A stretch of 64,000 nucleotides of DNA, taken from positions 1,240,001-1,304,000 of the forward strand of contig NZ_RJKQ01000002.1 of assembly GCF_003751845.1 (NCBI RefSeq). The letters run 5' to 3'. The position numbers were made by a program, and so were the translations under genes. The stretch's first letter is position 1. Each line of letters opens with the position of its first letter. This DNA is from Enterobacter sp. BIGb0383 (GTDB lineage Bacteria > Pseudomonadota > Gammaproteobacteria > Enterobacterales > Enterobacteriaceae). Shown piece by piece: positions 37,466 through 46,425 of the stretch. The notes under the pieces are model-generated. The model saw nothing but the letters and a program-made list of their open reading frames with translations. It did no database searches and was not told where the DNA came from.

Positions 37466-37732
37466 ACACTTCAGAAAAGTGAATGAATTGTTAACTCAGG
37501 CTGACGGCGGGAGTCAGGGCGTGATGCGGCATCGCGGGGAGCGGGTCAGCGGTTGAAATTGATGAATTTTTTGTCAGGTTTTTCGCTTTTCCACTCCATT
37601 TGTAACCGCTTCCATAAATTTATTCAGTATCCGGCTGAGGTTATGGATTTTCACGCTATGGAAACGGTCTGAAAATGCAGTCTGAAGGCCGCGATCGGCG
37701 AAAACAGGCAAAGACTTTCCGCGCCATTTGGC

Positions 37733-37738
37733 TATAAT
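37733..37738 (+). promoter_or_regulatory. Probable -10 box of ppa
   Basis: TATAAT 40 bp upstream of the ppa start. No convincing -35 hexamer was found at 16-18 bp. Confidence 0.5.
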
Positions 37739-37777
37739 ACCCGGCACTTGTTTGCACACATTTCAAAGGAAACAAAC

Positions 37778-38308
37778 ATGAGCTTACTCAACGTCCCGGC
37801 GGGCAAAGAACTGCCAGAAGATATCTACGTTATCATCGAAATTCCTGCTAACGCAGATCCAATCAAGTATGAAGTCGATAAAGACAGCGGCGCGCTGTTC
37901 GTTGACCGTTTCATGTCCACCGCGATGTTCTACCCGTGCAACTACGGCTACATCAACCACACCCTCTCCCTGGACGGTGATCCGGTAGACGTGCTGGTCC
38001 CGACGCCGTACCCGCTGGAGCCAGGCTCAGTGATCCGCTGCCGTCCGGTTGGCGTCCTGAAAATGACCGACGAATCCGGTGAAGATGCCAAGCTGGTTGC
38101 GGTACCGCACACCAAGCTGAGCAAAGAGTACGATCACATTAAAGATGTGAACGATATTCCGGAACTGCTGAAAGCGCAGATCACCCACTTCTTCGAGCAC
38201 TACAAAGACCTCGAAAAAGGCAAATGGGTGAAAGTGGACGGCTGGGATAACGCCGAAGCCGCGAAAGCCGAAATCATTGCCTCCTTCGAGCGCGCAGCGA
38301 AGAAGTAA
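37778..38308 (+). CDS. ppa: Inorganic pyrophosphatase
   Basis: An essential cytoplasmic family I pyrophosphatase (176 residues) that hydrolyses PPi to phosphate and so drives biosynthetic reactions. The Mg2+-binding signature DGDPVDVLV is present, along with [14 protein letters not shown] and [13 protein letters not shown]. The start at 37778 ([10 protein letters not shown]) follows CAAAGGAAA. Length and sequence match E. coli Ppa. A strong terminator follows. Confidence 0.98.
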   Translation: MSLLNVPAGKELPEDIYVIIEIPANADPIKYEVDKDSGALFVDRFMSTAMFYPCNYGYINHTLSLDGDPVDVLVPTPYPLEPGSVIRCRPVGVLKMTDESGEDAKLVAVPHTKLSKEYDHIKDVNDIPELLKAQITHFFEHYKDLEKGKWVKVDGWDNAEAAKAEIIASFERAAKK

Positions 38309-38324
38309 TCTTCTTTGCCCGCTG

Positions 38325-38356
38325 AAAAACCCTGGACACTGCGTTCAGGGTTTTTT
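38325..38356 (+). terminator. ppa terminator
   Basis: AAAAACCCTG (38325-38334) pairs with CAGGGTTTTT (38346-38355); the T-tract continues after the stem. Confidence 0.9.
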
Positions 38357-38472
38357 CGTTTCCGTGGCCGTCAGCTTCAGAAACATTATTACCAGACTGA
38401 ATGAATAATGCCGCTTTCCATTTAGCTCAATTATTAAAAACGAAAACAAATACCCAACGGACCTCGGGCGAG

Positions 38473-38506
38473 TATACTGTCGCTATATTGTTACCTATAC
38501 AGCGAT
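38473..38506 (+). promoter_or_regulatory. ModE-like operator overlapping a promoter
   Basis: TCGCTATAT (38480-38488), 7 nt, then TATACAGCGAT (38496-38506) is an imperfect inverted repeat very close to the ModE consensus (CGNTATATA-N6/7-TATATAACG). A TATACT -10 box (38473-38478) lies directly before it, so the site would cover the transcription start, the position from which ModE-molybdate represses modABC. Confidence 0.65.
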
Positions 38507-38527
38507 ACAAGGAACGAGGACCCGCTG

Positions 38528-39373
38528 ATGACATTAGAAAATGTCCCTTCGCTTTTAGCCTCTCTGCATCAGGAAGCTGCCCGTTTACTTCCTGCGGAAA
38601 TAGAAACCTTATACATCGACCGCGTGACCGTTGGGCTCTTTTTTACGGCGGTTAAGCTCAGCAACGGTAGCGGCGGCCTCGCGGCCACGCCCATAAAAAC
38701 CATTCCTTCGGCGGTATGCTGCACCAGTTCGGCGAAAGCCCTTCCCTCACCGGGAAAGCTAAAAGGTAAGCCGCTACAAACGATTCTGCGAGATCTCTAC
38801 TGTGATTTTCCTCTGCGCAAAGCCATCGCGATTGCCGCCCTTAATGCGCTGATTGAGCTGCTCTGGGAAAACCCTGAGTGGCGCGCCGGGGTAACGATTG
38901 GCAATAAAGAAGATGCATTCGATCTGCTCCCCCTTCCGGCCACCAGCAACGTGGTGCTGGTCGGTGCCTTTCCGCCCTATATTCGTGAACTGCGCAAAAG
39001 GGGCCAGGCCTTTAAAATTCTGGAACTCGACCCGTCGGTGCTGAAAGCGTCCGAGATACCCTATTTTGCCCCGGCGGACACGGCCTCTGAGGTGATTCCA
39101 TGGGGCGATATTATTATCTCGACGGGGACAACGCTGATCAACGATACGCTGGATCCCCTCCTTGCGCTCGCCCGGCCGGATACGCAGTTTGCCATTATTG
39201 GTCCCACCACGCCGCTGCTGCCCGCGCCCTTCCTGCAGCGTGGAGCCGCCGTGATTGGCGGATGCCGCGTAATGGATATTGACGCGCTTCTCGACCTGCT
39301 GGCTGAGGGCGCATCGGGCTATCACTTCTTTGGCAAATCCGTTGAGCGGGTAAGCTTACTTCTGACACATTGA
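38528..39373 (+). CDS. DUF364/DUF4213 (putative heavy-metal chelation) protein
   Basis: A 281-residue cytoplasmic protein with an N-terminal DUF4213 region (TVGLFFTAVKLSNGSGGLAATP, with CC in SAVCCTSS) and a C-terminal Rossmann-like DUF364 domain (SNVVLVGAFPPYIRELRKRG, ISTGTTLINDTLD, FAIIGPTTPLLP). This family is often encoded beside FecCD-type metal or molybdate importers and is proposed to bind metal. AAGGAACGAGG precedes the start. It is the first gene after a ModE-like operator, with a MOSC-domain gene 18 bp downstream, so a role in molybdenum handling is inferred. Confidence 0.75.
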   Translation: MTLENVPSLLASLHQEAARLLPAEIETLYIDRVTVGLFFTAVKLSNGSGGLAATPIKTIPSAVCCTSSAKALPSPGKLKGKPLQTILRDLYCDFPLRKAIAIAALNALIELLWENPEWRAGVTIGNKEDAFDLLPLPATSNVVLVGAFPPYIRELRKRGQAFKILELDPSVLKASEIPYFAPADTASEVIPWGDIIISTGTTLINDTLDPLLALARPDTQFAIIGPTTPLLPAPFLQRGAAVIGGCRVMDIDALLDLLAEGASGYHFFGKSVERVSLLLTH

Positions 39374-39382
39374 GGCACCGCC

Positions 39383-40018
39383 ATGCAATCTCCTCTTTTT
39401 ATCGTTGAACATCTCCTTTGTAACTATCAGGAACCGGGCCAGGAGAAGCGTAAGCGCCCGGTGCAGAAAACGGCTTTTATCCACTTTGACGGGGCTGAAA
39501 GCGATACCGGCGACAGAGAGCAGTATGACGATGCCGATAAGGCCCTGCTGCACTACGCTTTCGATCATTATGCGTACTGGAAAAGCTATCTGGGCCTGCC
39601 ACATCCCCGGCTGGAGCGGCCCGGCGCCTTCAGTGAAAATATCTCCACCCACGGTATTACGGAACGCGATCTGTGCATTGGCGATATTTTTCAGGCAGGC
39701 GGAGCGGTGATACAGGTCACTCAGGGGCGCGAAGCCTGTGGCACCATGAACCGGCGCTTCAATCACCCGGAAATGAATCTTGAAATGCACGGCACCCACC
39801 GGAACGGATGGTTCTATCGGGTGCTGACGGAAGGGCAAATAACGACAGGCGATGCAGCCCGGCTGCTCGAGAGGCCAAATCCTCAGTGGACCCTTGCTCG
39901 CGTACAGCACTATGTGTTTAACCCTACGCAGGACACCGCTATTCTGGAAGAACTTGCTTCCCTTCCTTATATGGCAAAAGAGTGGACGGAACGCTTTCTA
40001 AAACAGTTAAACACGTAA
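39383..40018 (+). CDS. MOSC domain protein (YiiM-like)
   Basis: A 211-residue protein of the MOSC superfamily, the fold at the C-terminus of molybdenum-cofactor sulfurases and in YiiM. Recognisable stretches are HYAYWKSYLGLPHPRLERPG, GAFSENISTHGITERDLCIG (the GxFGENL-like motif) and VTQGREACGTMNRRFNHPEM with the conserved Cys. YiiM relatives reduce N-hydroxylated compounds using molybdenum cofactor. The gene begins 9 bp after the DUF364 gene, in one operon below the ModE-like site. It ends before an A/T-rich hairpin (40026-40070). The substrate is unknown. Confidence 0.82.
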   Translation: MQSPLFIVEHLLCNYQEPGQEKRKRPVQKTAFIHFDGAESDTGDREQYDDADKALLHYAFDHYAYWKSYLGLPHPRLERPGAFSENISTHGITERDLCIGDIFQAGGAVIQVTQGREACGTMNRRFNHPEMNLEMHGTHRNGWFYRVLTEGQITTGDAARLLERPNPQWTLARVQHYVFNPTQDTAILEELASLPYMAKEWTERFLKQLNT

Positions 40019-40025
40019 TTAAACG

Positions 40026-40070
40026 GGTGATATATATAGATTTAATATAGGAGAAACTATATTTATCACC
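40026..40070 (+). repeat. A/T-rich inverted repeat after the MOSC gene
   Basis: GGTGATATATATAG (40026-40039) and CTATATTTATCACC (40057-40070) are 13/14 complementary arms around a 17-nt centre. It may be a messenger hairpin or a protein site; no assignment is made. Confidence 0.5.
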
Positions 40071-40139
40071 TCAGCATAATAAGCCATGAAAATTCCGCCT
40101 GAAGCATCACAATTAATAAAAATGCTAGTGAACAATTTT

Positions 40140-40199
40140 CCCCATCCGGATATGGCTGGTGATCGCGCAATTACCAGCCATATCCGGACGGGGATTTTT
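40140..40199 (+). terminator. Long terminator hairpin ahead of the broken permease
   Basis: CCGGATATGGCTGGT (40146-40160) and ACCAGCCATATCCGG (40173-40187) are perfect 15-bp arms, extended by CCCC/GGGG outside a 2-nt mismatch and followed by ATTTTTG. It has the form of a rho-independent terminator for the DUF364-MOSC transcript. Confidence 0.8.
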
Positions 40200-40511
40200 G
40201 TTGTTTTAGCCATTGTCTCTCTCGGCGTGAGCCGGGTTTATATTGCGCCGGAACGCGTTCTGGCCATTCTCTTGTCAAAATATGTTGCCGTTACGCCGGT
40301 CTGGACGCCTGCGGAAGCGCTTATCGTAATGAACGTCAGGCTGCCGCGGATCTGCGCAGCCCTGATGGTCGATGCGGCGCTGGCAGATGCCGGAAGCGCC
40401 TACCAGAACCTGTTCCGTAACCCCATCGTCTCGCCCGATATCCTGGGCGTCTCTGACGGGGTATCGTTGCGCTTCAGCGCTGTTTTTTCCCGCAGTCGCG
40501 CACTGTCATAA
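40194..40511 (+). pseudogene. Truncated FecCD-family ABC permease
   Basis: About 100 residues corresponding to the N-terminal third of a FecCD/BtuC-type permease (normally about 330 residues): a first membrane span (IFVVLAIVSLGVSRVYIAPE), then MNVRLPRICAALMVDAALAD and the well-conserved AYQNLFRNPIVSPDILGVS. It then degenerates into SRSRALS and stops. The usual glycine of LVGAALA is Asp here. The frame can be opened back to 40086, but its first 35 codons lie in a terminator hairpin and have no homology. It is a remnant of an importer for molybdate, iron or a siderophore, left behind the DUF364 and MOSC genes. Confidence 0.8.
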
Positions 40512-40589
40512 AACCTTCACAATGAATTTTTGCCGATGAAAATTAATGACATAATTCAAATAGCTGAAATTCTGCTCTTTTGCCCTACA

Positions 40590-40616
40590 TAAAGTCTGAC
40601 TCCCCCGGGTCGATAC
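40590..40616 (+). promoter_or_regulatory. Sigma-28 (FliA) promoter of the second chemoreceptor
   Basis: TAAAGTCT - 11 nt - GTCGATAC, differing from the FliA consensus TAAAGTTT-N11-GCCGATAA at three positions. It lies 54 bp before the chemoreceptor start. Confidence 0.85.
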
Positions 40617-40670
40617 CCAATCCTGTGATTGCGATCTCTCTTTTTATCACCTCGGGAATAACAGAACGGC

Positions 40671-42254
40671 ATGAAACTCAACCATCTTACTATCGGTCAG
40701 CGTCTCGGGCTTCTCGCGACGCTGCTTCTGCTCGCCACGCTGTTTATCGGCGTTCGCGGACTGAGCGTCAACGCCAACGGACTGGCCCAGAACAACCGTA
40801 TTATGGCGACGCAGCAGATTATCGCCGACAGCATCGATACCGCCCGTAATGCGCAGGTGCAGTTTAAAATTCAGGTCCAGGAGTGGAAAAATACCCTGCT
40901 GCGCGGCAACCAGGATCAGAAAACGTTTGATAAATACCGCACTGCGTTTATCGACCAGAGCCAGAAAACCCAGCAGCTGTTAACTAGCCTCAGCGAACTG
41001 CTGCCGAAGATCGGCATGGACAATGCGCGGGTGCTGGAGACACGCCAGCGTCACGCCGAGCTGGAAAAACACTATCTCGACGCCCTGCAGCAGTACGCCG
41101 TCGCTGACCCGACCAGCGCACAGCGCGTGGATAAACTGGTCACCGGCATCGACCGTGAACCGACGAAGATGATCGATGACGTCGTGAGCCGCACCCTGGC
41201 CCATGCCGCAGAGATCAATCAGCAGACCCACAGCCAGAACCAGGCCCAGTATCAGCAAACCAGCCTGATGCTGTTTATCACCATGGGCCTGACCCTGCTG
41301 GTCGGGGCGCTCGTGACCTGGTGGCTGGTGACCAGCATTACCCGTCCGCTGGCGCAGGCGGTGACGGTCGCCCGTTCGGTGGCCGAAGGTAATCTGCAGC
41401 AGAACATTACCGTCGCGGGCCGGGATGAAACCGCCGGGCTGATGCGCGCCCTGCTGGAGATGAACGATAATCTGACCCGTATCGTGGCCGATGTACGTAC
41501 CGGCACGGAAACCATCGCCAGCGCCTCGGCACAGATCGCCAGCGGCAGCCGCGATTTATCCGCCCGTAATGAAGCCCAGGCCAGCGCGCTGGAGCAGACC
41601 GCCGCTTCAATGGAGCAGCTCACCTCGGTGGTGAAGAGCAATGCCGGAAACTCGCACTTTGCCAGCGATATCGCCCGTAATGCCCGCACGATTGCCGACA
41701 AAGGCGGCGAAGCGGTAGAGCGTGCGGTACAGACCATGAGCGAAGTGAGCGCGTTCTCCAGCGAGATCAACAGCATTATCAGCATGATCGACAGTATTGC
41801 CTTCCAGACCAATATCCTGGCGCTGAATGCGGCGGTAGAAGCGGCCCGTGCGGGCACAGAAGGTCGCGGGTTTGCGGTAGTCGCCGCCGAAGTGCGCGCG
41901 CTGGCCCAGCGCTCGGCGGGTGCGGCGAAAGAGATCCGCACCCTTATCGACCGCTCGGTTAGCCGCATTGATGACGGCAACGTCCAGGTGAAAGAAGCCG
42001 GTTCGGCGATGGCGGAGATCCTGCAGAGCGTCAGCAAGGTCAGCGAGCTGATCGAGGCAATTTCCCAGGCCAGCCACGAGCAGAGCGCGGGGATCGATCA
42101 GGTTAATATCGCGGTGACCCATATGGATACTGCGACCCAGCAGAACGCCACGCTGTCTCAGGAGTCCTCTGCCGCCGCGCACGCCATGCACCGCGAGGCG
42201 GAACAGCTCCTGGAAACGGTGAGCGTGTTTAAACTGCGCGAAAACGCGCTTTAA
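40671..42254 (+). CDS. Methyl-accepting chemotaxis protein (second)
   Basis: A 527-residue chemoreceptor. It has a short basic N-terminus, TM1 at residues about 11-30, and a periplasmic helical domain of about 160 residues rich in Gln (QAQYQQTSL near its end). TM2 (MLFITMGLTLLVGALVTWWL) lies at about 200-220, followed by a HAMP domain (SITRPLAQAVTVARSVAEGN) and a signalling domain with tip [20 protein letters not shown] and adaptation segments such as [16 protein letters not shown]. It ends VSVFKLRENAL without an NWETF tail. The ligand is unknown. A FliA promoter precedes it and a strong terminator follows. Confidence 0.94.
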   Translation: MKLNHLTIGQRLGLLATLLLLATLFIGVRGLSVNANGLAQNNRIMATQQIIADSIDTARNAQVQFKIQVQEWKNTLLRGNQDQKTFDKYRTAFIDQSQKTQQLLTSLSELLPKIGMDNARVLETRQRHAELEKHYLDALQQYAVADPTSAQRVDKLVTGIDREPTKMIDDVVSRTLAHAAEINQQTHSQNQAQYQQTSLMLFITMGLTLLVGALVTWWLVTSITRPLAQAVTVARSVAEGNLQQNITVAGRDETAGLMRALLEMNDNLTRIVADVRTGTETIASASAQIASGSRDLSARNEAQASALEQTAASMEQLTSVVKSNAGNSHFASDIARNARTIADKGGEAVERAVQTMSEVSAFSSEINSIISMIDSIAFQTNILALNAAVEAARAGTEGRGFAVVAAEVRALAQRSAGAAKEIRTLIDRSVSRIDDGNVQVKEAGSAMAEILQSVSKVSELIEAISQASHEQSAGIDQVNIAVTHMDTATQQNATLSQESSAAAHAMHREAEQLLETVSVFKLRENAL

Positions 42255-42261
42255 TAAACGC

Positions 42262-42302
42262 AAAAAAGCCCGTCAGTGTAGAACACTGACGGGCTTTTTA
42301 TT
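42262..42302 (+). terminator. Terminator of the second chemoreceptor gene
   Basis: AAAAGCCCGTCAGTGT and ACACTGACGGGCTTTTT form a long perfect stem over AGA, with A and T tracts on either side, so it can also serve ytfP on the opposite strand. Confidence 0.9.
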
Positions 42303-42307
42303 TTTAC

Positions 42308-42643
42308 TTATCGATCCAGCCAGTTACCACTCTCAATCAGCCTAAACTGATTTACCGGACGCTGGTATACGTACATCCATGCGCTGCCGTAAGGCGTCTG
42401 AATCAACTGACGTGCGTATTCGCCGCCTTTGGTGCGGAGCGCATCAAGCTCGGCAAGCGTCGAGGCGTCAATTCGATAAACTTCCCCCTGTACCAGACCC
42501 TCTCCCGGAACCGCGCCCGGATAGTGGCCCAGATTGTACAGCTGGTAGTCATTGACGTTGTGATCGCCCAGCCACTGGGCGTTGGTCATCCAGTGGCTGT
42601 TGCCCTGTTTGCGTCGTAAACTGCCGTAAACAAATATTCGCAT
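42308..42643 (-). CDS. ytfP: Gamma-glutamylcyclotransferase-fold protein YtfP
   Basis: A 111-residue protein of the GGCT/AIG2-like family. It begins with the family signature MRIFVYGSLRRKQGN (the YGSL substrate-binding loop) and has VQGEVYRIDASTLAELDAL with the catalytic acidic residue region. Length agrees with E. coli YtfP (113). Its substrate is unknown. It starts 2 bp after the tamB stop in the operon tamA-tamB-ytfP. Confidence 0.95.
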   Translation of the reverse strand: MRIFVYGSLRRKQGNSHWMTNAQWLGDHNVNDYQLYNLGHYPGAVPGEGLVQGEVYRIDASTLAELDALRTKGGEYARQLIQTPYGSAWMYVYQRPVNQFRLIESGNWLDR

Positions 42644-42645
42644 TG

Positions 42646-45600
42646 CTAGAACTCAAACTGATAGAGCACATCAAGTGCCTGGTCTATACCAGACACGGCT
42701 TCCAGATAAAGCCTGGGCATCAGGCGATAACGTAACGTAAGCGTCGCCAGTGAGTCAAAAATTCCCACGCCATATTTCACCTGCAGACCCGGCAGTACAT
42801 AGCCACTGACCACAACCTGTGAAGAGTCACCGACTCCTTCGGTATCCAGGGCTAAATTGCTGACGCCAAACGTCTCGCCGATTTTACCCACAACCTGCCC
42901 ACTTTGTGCAACCCCCAGGCCTATTAACATTGAGGTCATTGCCGCACTATCGCTCTGTCCGCTCTCCAGCCCCTGACCGCGAAGCAGATAAGAGAGCGCT
43001 TCCTGCTGCGACATTGCCGGGTCGGAGAAGACTTCCGCCTTCGGCTCATCGGCGCTGCCGGTGACGCGCACGCCCGCTACCACGTCGTTTTCCGTGGCGT
43101 CCGGGTTACGAATCGCCTCGATATTGAGCAGCGGCTGGTCCGGCGGGCCGGAGAAGAGCAGTTCGCCTTTACGCACCAGCAGATCCTGGCCGTAGGCGTG
43201 GAAGCGCCCGTCCGGGATATTAATCTGCCCGTTGAGACCCAGCCCCTGACGGTCCTGCGCCACGCGCAGATCGCCGGTCAGGCGCGCTTTCAGGCCGAAA
43301 GCGTCCAGACGTACGTCATTACCGACGTGGATCGTCAGATTGCTGTTGATCGGAATGCCTGCCGTTTTGGTCTCTTTCGGCTGCAGGTTTTCGTCGAGCA
43401 TTACCTCATCGCTGGAGACGCCGACCGCGCTTTCCGGCACGTCGTGCACCACGATGCGCGCCCAGGGCACGTCCACCCGACCATTGAGGGTAAACAGGCT
43501 CGGCGTCGCCTCAAAGACCACGTCAGGGGAGACATCCAGCCTCACCATTGGCGGCACGGTGATCCGCACCCGGTTCCCCTGGGCGGCGATCCGCGCCCGC
43601 CAGTTATCGAGCTGGCTCCAGTCCGCATCGCCGCTCAGATTGATCTGCCCGCGCGCGGTGCGCACCACGCCCTGCAGGCTGGAGCTCATGCCGTTAAAGT
43701 TCATGGCAACCTGGCTCGGCTGCATATCGAACGGCATAAAGTTGCCTTCCACATCCAGACCATCCAGCTTCATCTGTCCGAACAGCTGCGGGCTTTGGGC
43801 ATTGCCGCCGAGACGCAGATTCGCACTCAGCATCCCCGCCACTTTCTCGCCGCGGGAGAAGATGGCGTTAACCATGCCCAGCGAGAAGTTGCTGATATTG
43901 ATATTACCGCCCAGCGCCCGCCGTCCCTGGGGATCGGTGACCTGTACCTGACCGTCGAACTGACCGTTGTTGACCAGACGGATCATCCACCCCAGCTCGG
44001 CGCGGTTATCGCGCAGACGAGCGTTGACGTTGAGGGTGTCAAACGCCAGCGGCAGCGGTGCATCGTTGACCGTCTGGGTGACTTTGACGCCGCGTCCGCT
44101 CAGGTTAACCTGACCTTCCGGCAGCCCCTCTTTGGTGGCATCCCAGCTGACGTCCGCCCGGCCGGTAAAGACGCCGCTGGCCTGGGTGGTTTCCGGCATA
44201 AACGGTGCCAGCATCGCCAGGTCGAAGCGGGTCAGATCGACCACTGCCCGCCCCTCTTTTCCGGCATCGATGGTCTGCGGAATACAGAGTCCGGCATTCG
44301 GGTTGTTCCAGCAGTGTGGCCCGATGCTGATTTTCTGCTCCTGATTGCGGTAGTCCAGTGCGACCGGACGGCTCAGCGTCCAGGGACCGACCGGCGTGGC
44401 AAAGCGGGTATTGCTTAGCGTGCCGGTCCAGCGCTGTTGTTCCCGGTTAAAGCTGCCCGCCAGATCCAGCTGGCCGGAGACCGGCTTGCCCTGTACCCGC
44501 AGTTGGAGACGATGCTGCTTCTCGCTGCCGTCCGCGTTCAGCAACACCTGGCGGATGTTAATACCCGGCTGAACGATGCTGTCTACCCGCACATCCAGCT
44601 TACCGGCGATCTGGTCGCTGGATTTGATATCGCCATCGACCCGCACGCGGGCAACGGTGAGCTCCTGCCAGCGCAGGCGGTTGGCGGTAATATCCGCCAG
44701 CAGCTGCGGGGCCTCGACGGTGCCGCGCACCTTCACCAGCCCTTTTGCATTGCCGCCCAGGCCCGGCAGGGCGTTATCCAGATTTGGCGCATCGATGGTG
44801 GCATCAAGGTTCAGATCCTGAACGCCCAGCTCACCTTTGATATCGGCGCTGTTGCGCCCCAGCTCGAGGTGTAAACCTTCAATAAACCACTGCAGATAGC
44901 TGTTGCCCTTCAGCGCGCCGGCAACCTTCACCCGGTTCTGCTTCACGTTGCCGGTGATATTGACCTCCGGCACCTCCATCTGCCAGGTCCCACCGTAGAG
45001 GCTGCCCCGGGTTTTCACCAGACCGTCGAGCTTCGACGGCCAGTCGGGCGCGACCTTCGCCGTATTGATCCCGGCAAGTTTTAGCTCGCCGCGCCAGCTG
45101 ATCGCCTGCTGCCAGTCGAGGACCGCCTGCAGCTCGGTTTTGCCCTCCAGCGCCGCGACGGTCAGCTTATCGAGGTTAATCTGCTGCTCGTTGCCCGTGG
45201 CGTTAAGGTTGATGGTGGCGGGCGGCACATCCTGCCCGCTGACGGCGGTACTGAAGGCAAGTTTGTAGTCGGTGGCTTTGCCGCTGAGCTTGAGAGCCAG
45301 TTTGTCCGCCTGGAACTGCTTCTCGCCGGTAAAGGGCCAGTAAAGCTGCTGACTGTTGATCTCCAGGTTCAGCGGCAACCCGGCTTCCGCCAGCCGCGTC
45401 TGCGCCTGCAGAGTCATATCCACCGGGCCGGAGAGATTAACGCCCAGCTGAAGCTGCTCCCGCAGCGCGCCGCCGACCTGCAGTTTGATCTTCTCGCCCT
45501 TGAGCGGCTCAACGTTGAGGGTGCTGTTCAGGGTTAGATCCACCGGCCAGGTGCCGCTAAGCTGCGCGCTGCCGGTGGCATTGACCAGGCCCTGGTTTGA

Positions 45601-46425
45601 GTCGATATCGAGGGTATCCAGCCGCATATGGCCGTCGCTGCTGCTCACCTTGAGCAGCATATTGCTCACCGTCAGGTCGGTGTCACCGGTCAGGCGTAGC
45701 TGCTCGCCGTGGAAGGATTCGATATTAAGATTGACCGGCAGATTGACGTCGGCCATCTCCGGCAGCACCGGTTTGGCAAACAGCTGCTTCAGGGTTTCCC
45801 CCAGCGGCAGCTCGCCCGGCTGCGGATTGTCGATCTTCGGCTCGACCACCTGCTCCTGGGCCACCTCCGCCGCTTTCGGCAGGGCGATCAGCAGCCCCTG
45901 CAGCGAAGTCGGCGTCAGGGTCAGGTTTTTCTCCTGCCAGTTCAGGCCGGAGCTGAAGTTCATTAACGACACGGTGGTGTCATCAATCTGGATATTGATA
46001 TTGTTCAGCGCCACGCGGCTCAGCGTGATGGGATACGGCGTGGAGAGGTTCAGCGGGCCGCTCTCCTCTTCCACAACCGGCGCGGCAGGCGGCGGCATCT
46101 TTTTGGTGTCGATCGCCACGTTAATATCCTGCAGGGCGATATCATTCACGCACAGCTGGCTGTCCCATAGGCAGCGCAGCTTGACCGCCAGATGCACGCG
46201 TCCGGCATTGACCGCCACGCCCGGCTGTTGATAGCGGATATTGCTCAGGGTCAGATCGCGCCAGCCGCCGGTGACCTGGCCGATTTCCAGCCCCGGAACC
46301 CAGCGGTTAGCCGCGTTAAACAGCAGATGCAGGCCGCTGGTAGTGCCAATCAGAAATCCAACGGTGCCCAGCAGCAGCACAATAAAAATCAGTACGCCGA
46401 GGCTTATCTTCTTCCATAAACTCAT
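42646..46425 (-). CDS. tamB: Translocation and assembly module protein TamB
   Basis: A 1259-residue AsmA-like bridge protein anchored in the inner membrane by an N-terminal span ([20 protein letters not shown]) and spanning the periplasm as a long beta-taco groove. It works with TamA in outer-membrane protein assembly and phospholipid transport. The C-terminal DUF490 domain is intact ([20 protein letters not shown], ending LDVLYQFEF). Length equals that of E. coli TamB (YtfN). ATG at 46425 overlaps the tamA stop by 4 nt. Confidence 0.97.
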   Translation of the reverse strand: MSLWKKISLGVLIFIVLLLGTVGFLIGTTSGLHLLFNAANRWVPGLEIGQVTGGWRDLTLSNIRYQQPGVAVNAGRVHLAVKLRCLWDSQLCVNDIALQDINVAIDTKKMPPPAAPVVEEESGPLNLSTPYPITLSRVALNNINIQIDDTTVSLMNFSSGLNWQEKNLTLTPTSLQGLLIALPKAAEVAQEQVVEPKIDNPQPGELPLGETLKQLFAKPVLPEMADVNLPVNLNIESFHGEQLRLTGDTDLTVSNMLLKVSSSDGHMRLDTLDIDSNQGLVNATGSAQLSGTWPVDLTLNSTLNVEPLKGEKIKLQVGGALREQLQLGVNLSGPVDMTLQAQTRLAEAGLPLNLEINSQQLYWPFTGEKQFQADKLALKLSGKATDYKLAFSTAVSGQDVPPATINLNATGNEQQINLDKLTVAALEGKTELQAVLDWQQAISWRGELKLAGINTAKVAPDWPSKLDGLVKTRGSLYGGTWQMEVPEVNITGNVKQNRVKVAGALKGNSYLQWFIEGLHLELGRNSADIKGELGVQDLNLDATIDAPNLDNALPGLGGNAKGLVKVRGTVEAPQLLADITANRLRWQELTVARVRVDGDIKSSDQIAGKLDVRVDSIVQPGINIRQVLLNADGSEKQHRLQLRVQGKPVSGQLDLAGSFNREQQRWTGTLSNTRFATPVGPWTLSRPVALDYRNQEQKISIGPHCWNNPNAGLCIPQTIDAGKEGRAVVDLTRFDLAMLAPFMPETTQASGVFTGRADVSWDATKEGLPEGQVNLSGRGVKVTQTVNDAPLPLAFDTLNVNARLRDNRAELGWMIRLVNNGQFDGQVQVTDPQGRRALGGNINISNFSLGMVNAIFSRGEKVAGMLSANLRLGGNAQSPQLFGQMKLDGLDVEGNFMPFDMQPSQVAMNFNGMSSSLQGVVRTARGQINLSGDADWSQLDNWRARIAAQGNRVRITVPPMVRLDVSPDVVFEATPSLFTLNGRVDVPWARIVVHDVPESAVGVSSDEVMLDENLQPKETKTAGIPINSNLTIHVGNDVRLDAFGLKARLTGDLRVAQDRQGLGLNGQINIPDGRFHAYGQDLLVRKGELLFSGPPDQPLLNIEAIRNPDATENDVVAGVRVTGSADEPKAEVFSDPAMSQQEALSYLLRGQGLESGQSDSAAMTSMLIGLGVAQSGQVVGKIGETFGVSNLALDTEGVGDSSQVVVSGYVLPGLQVKYGVGIFDSLATLTLRYRLMPRLYLEAVSGIDQALDVLYQFEF

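Noticed and set aside
37574-37759. 61-codon minus-strand frame between ytfQ and ppa
   Set aside because: It covers the ppa promoter, has no clear ribosome site and no homology.
43198-44418. 406-codon plus-strand frame opposite tamB
   Set aside because: Shadow of tamB; composition typical of an antisense frame.
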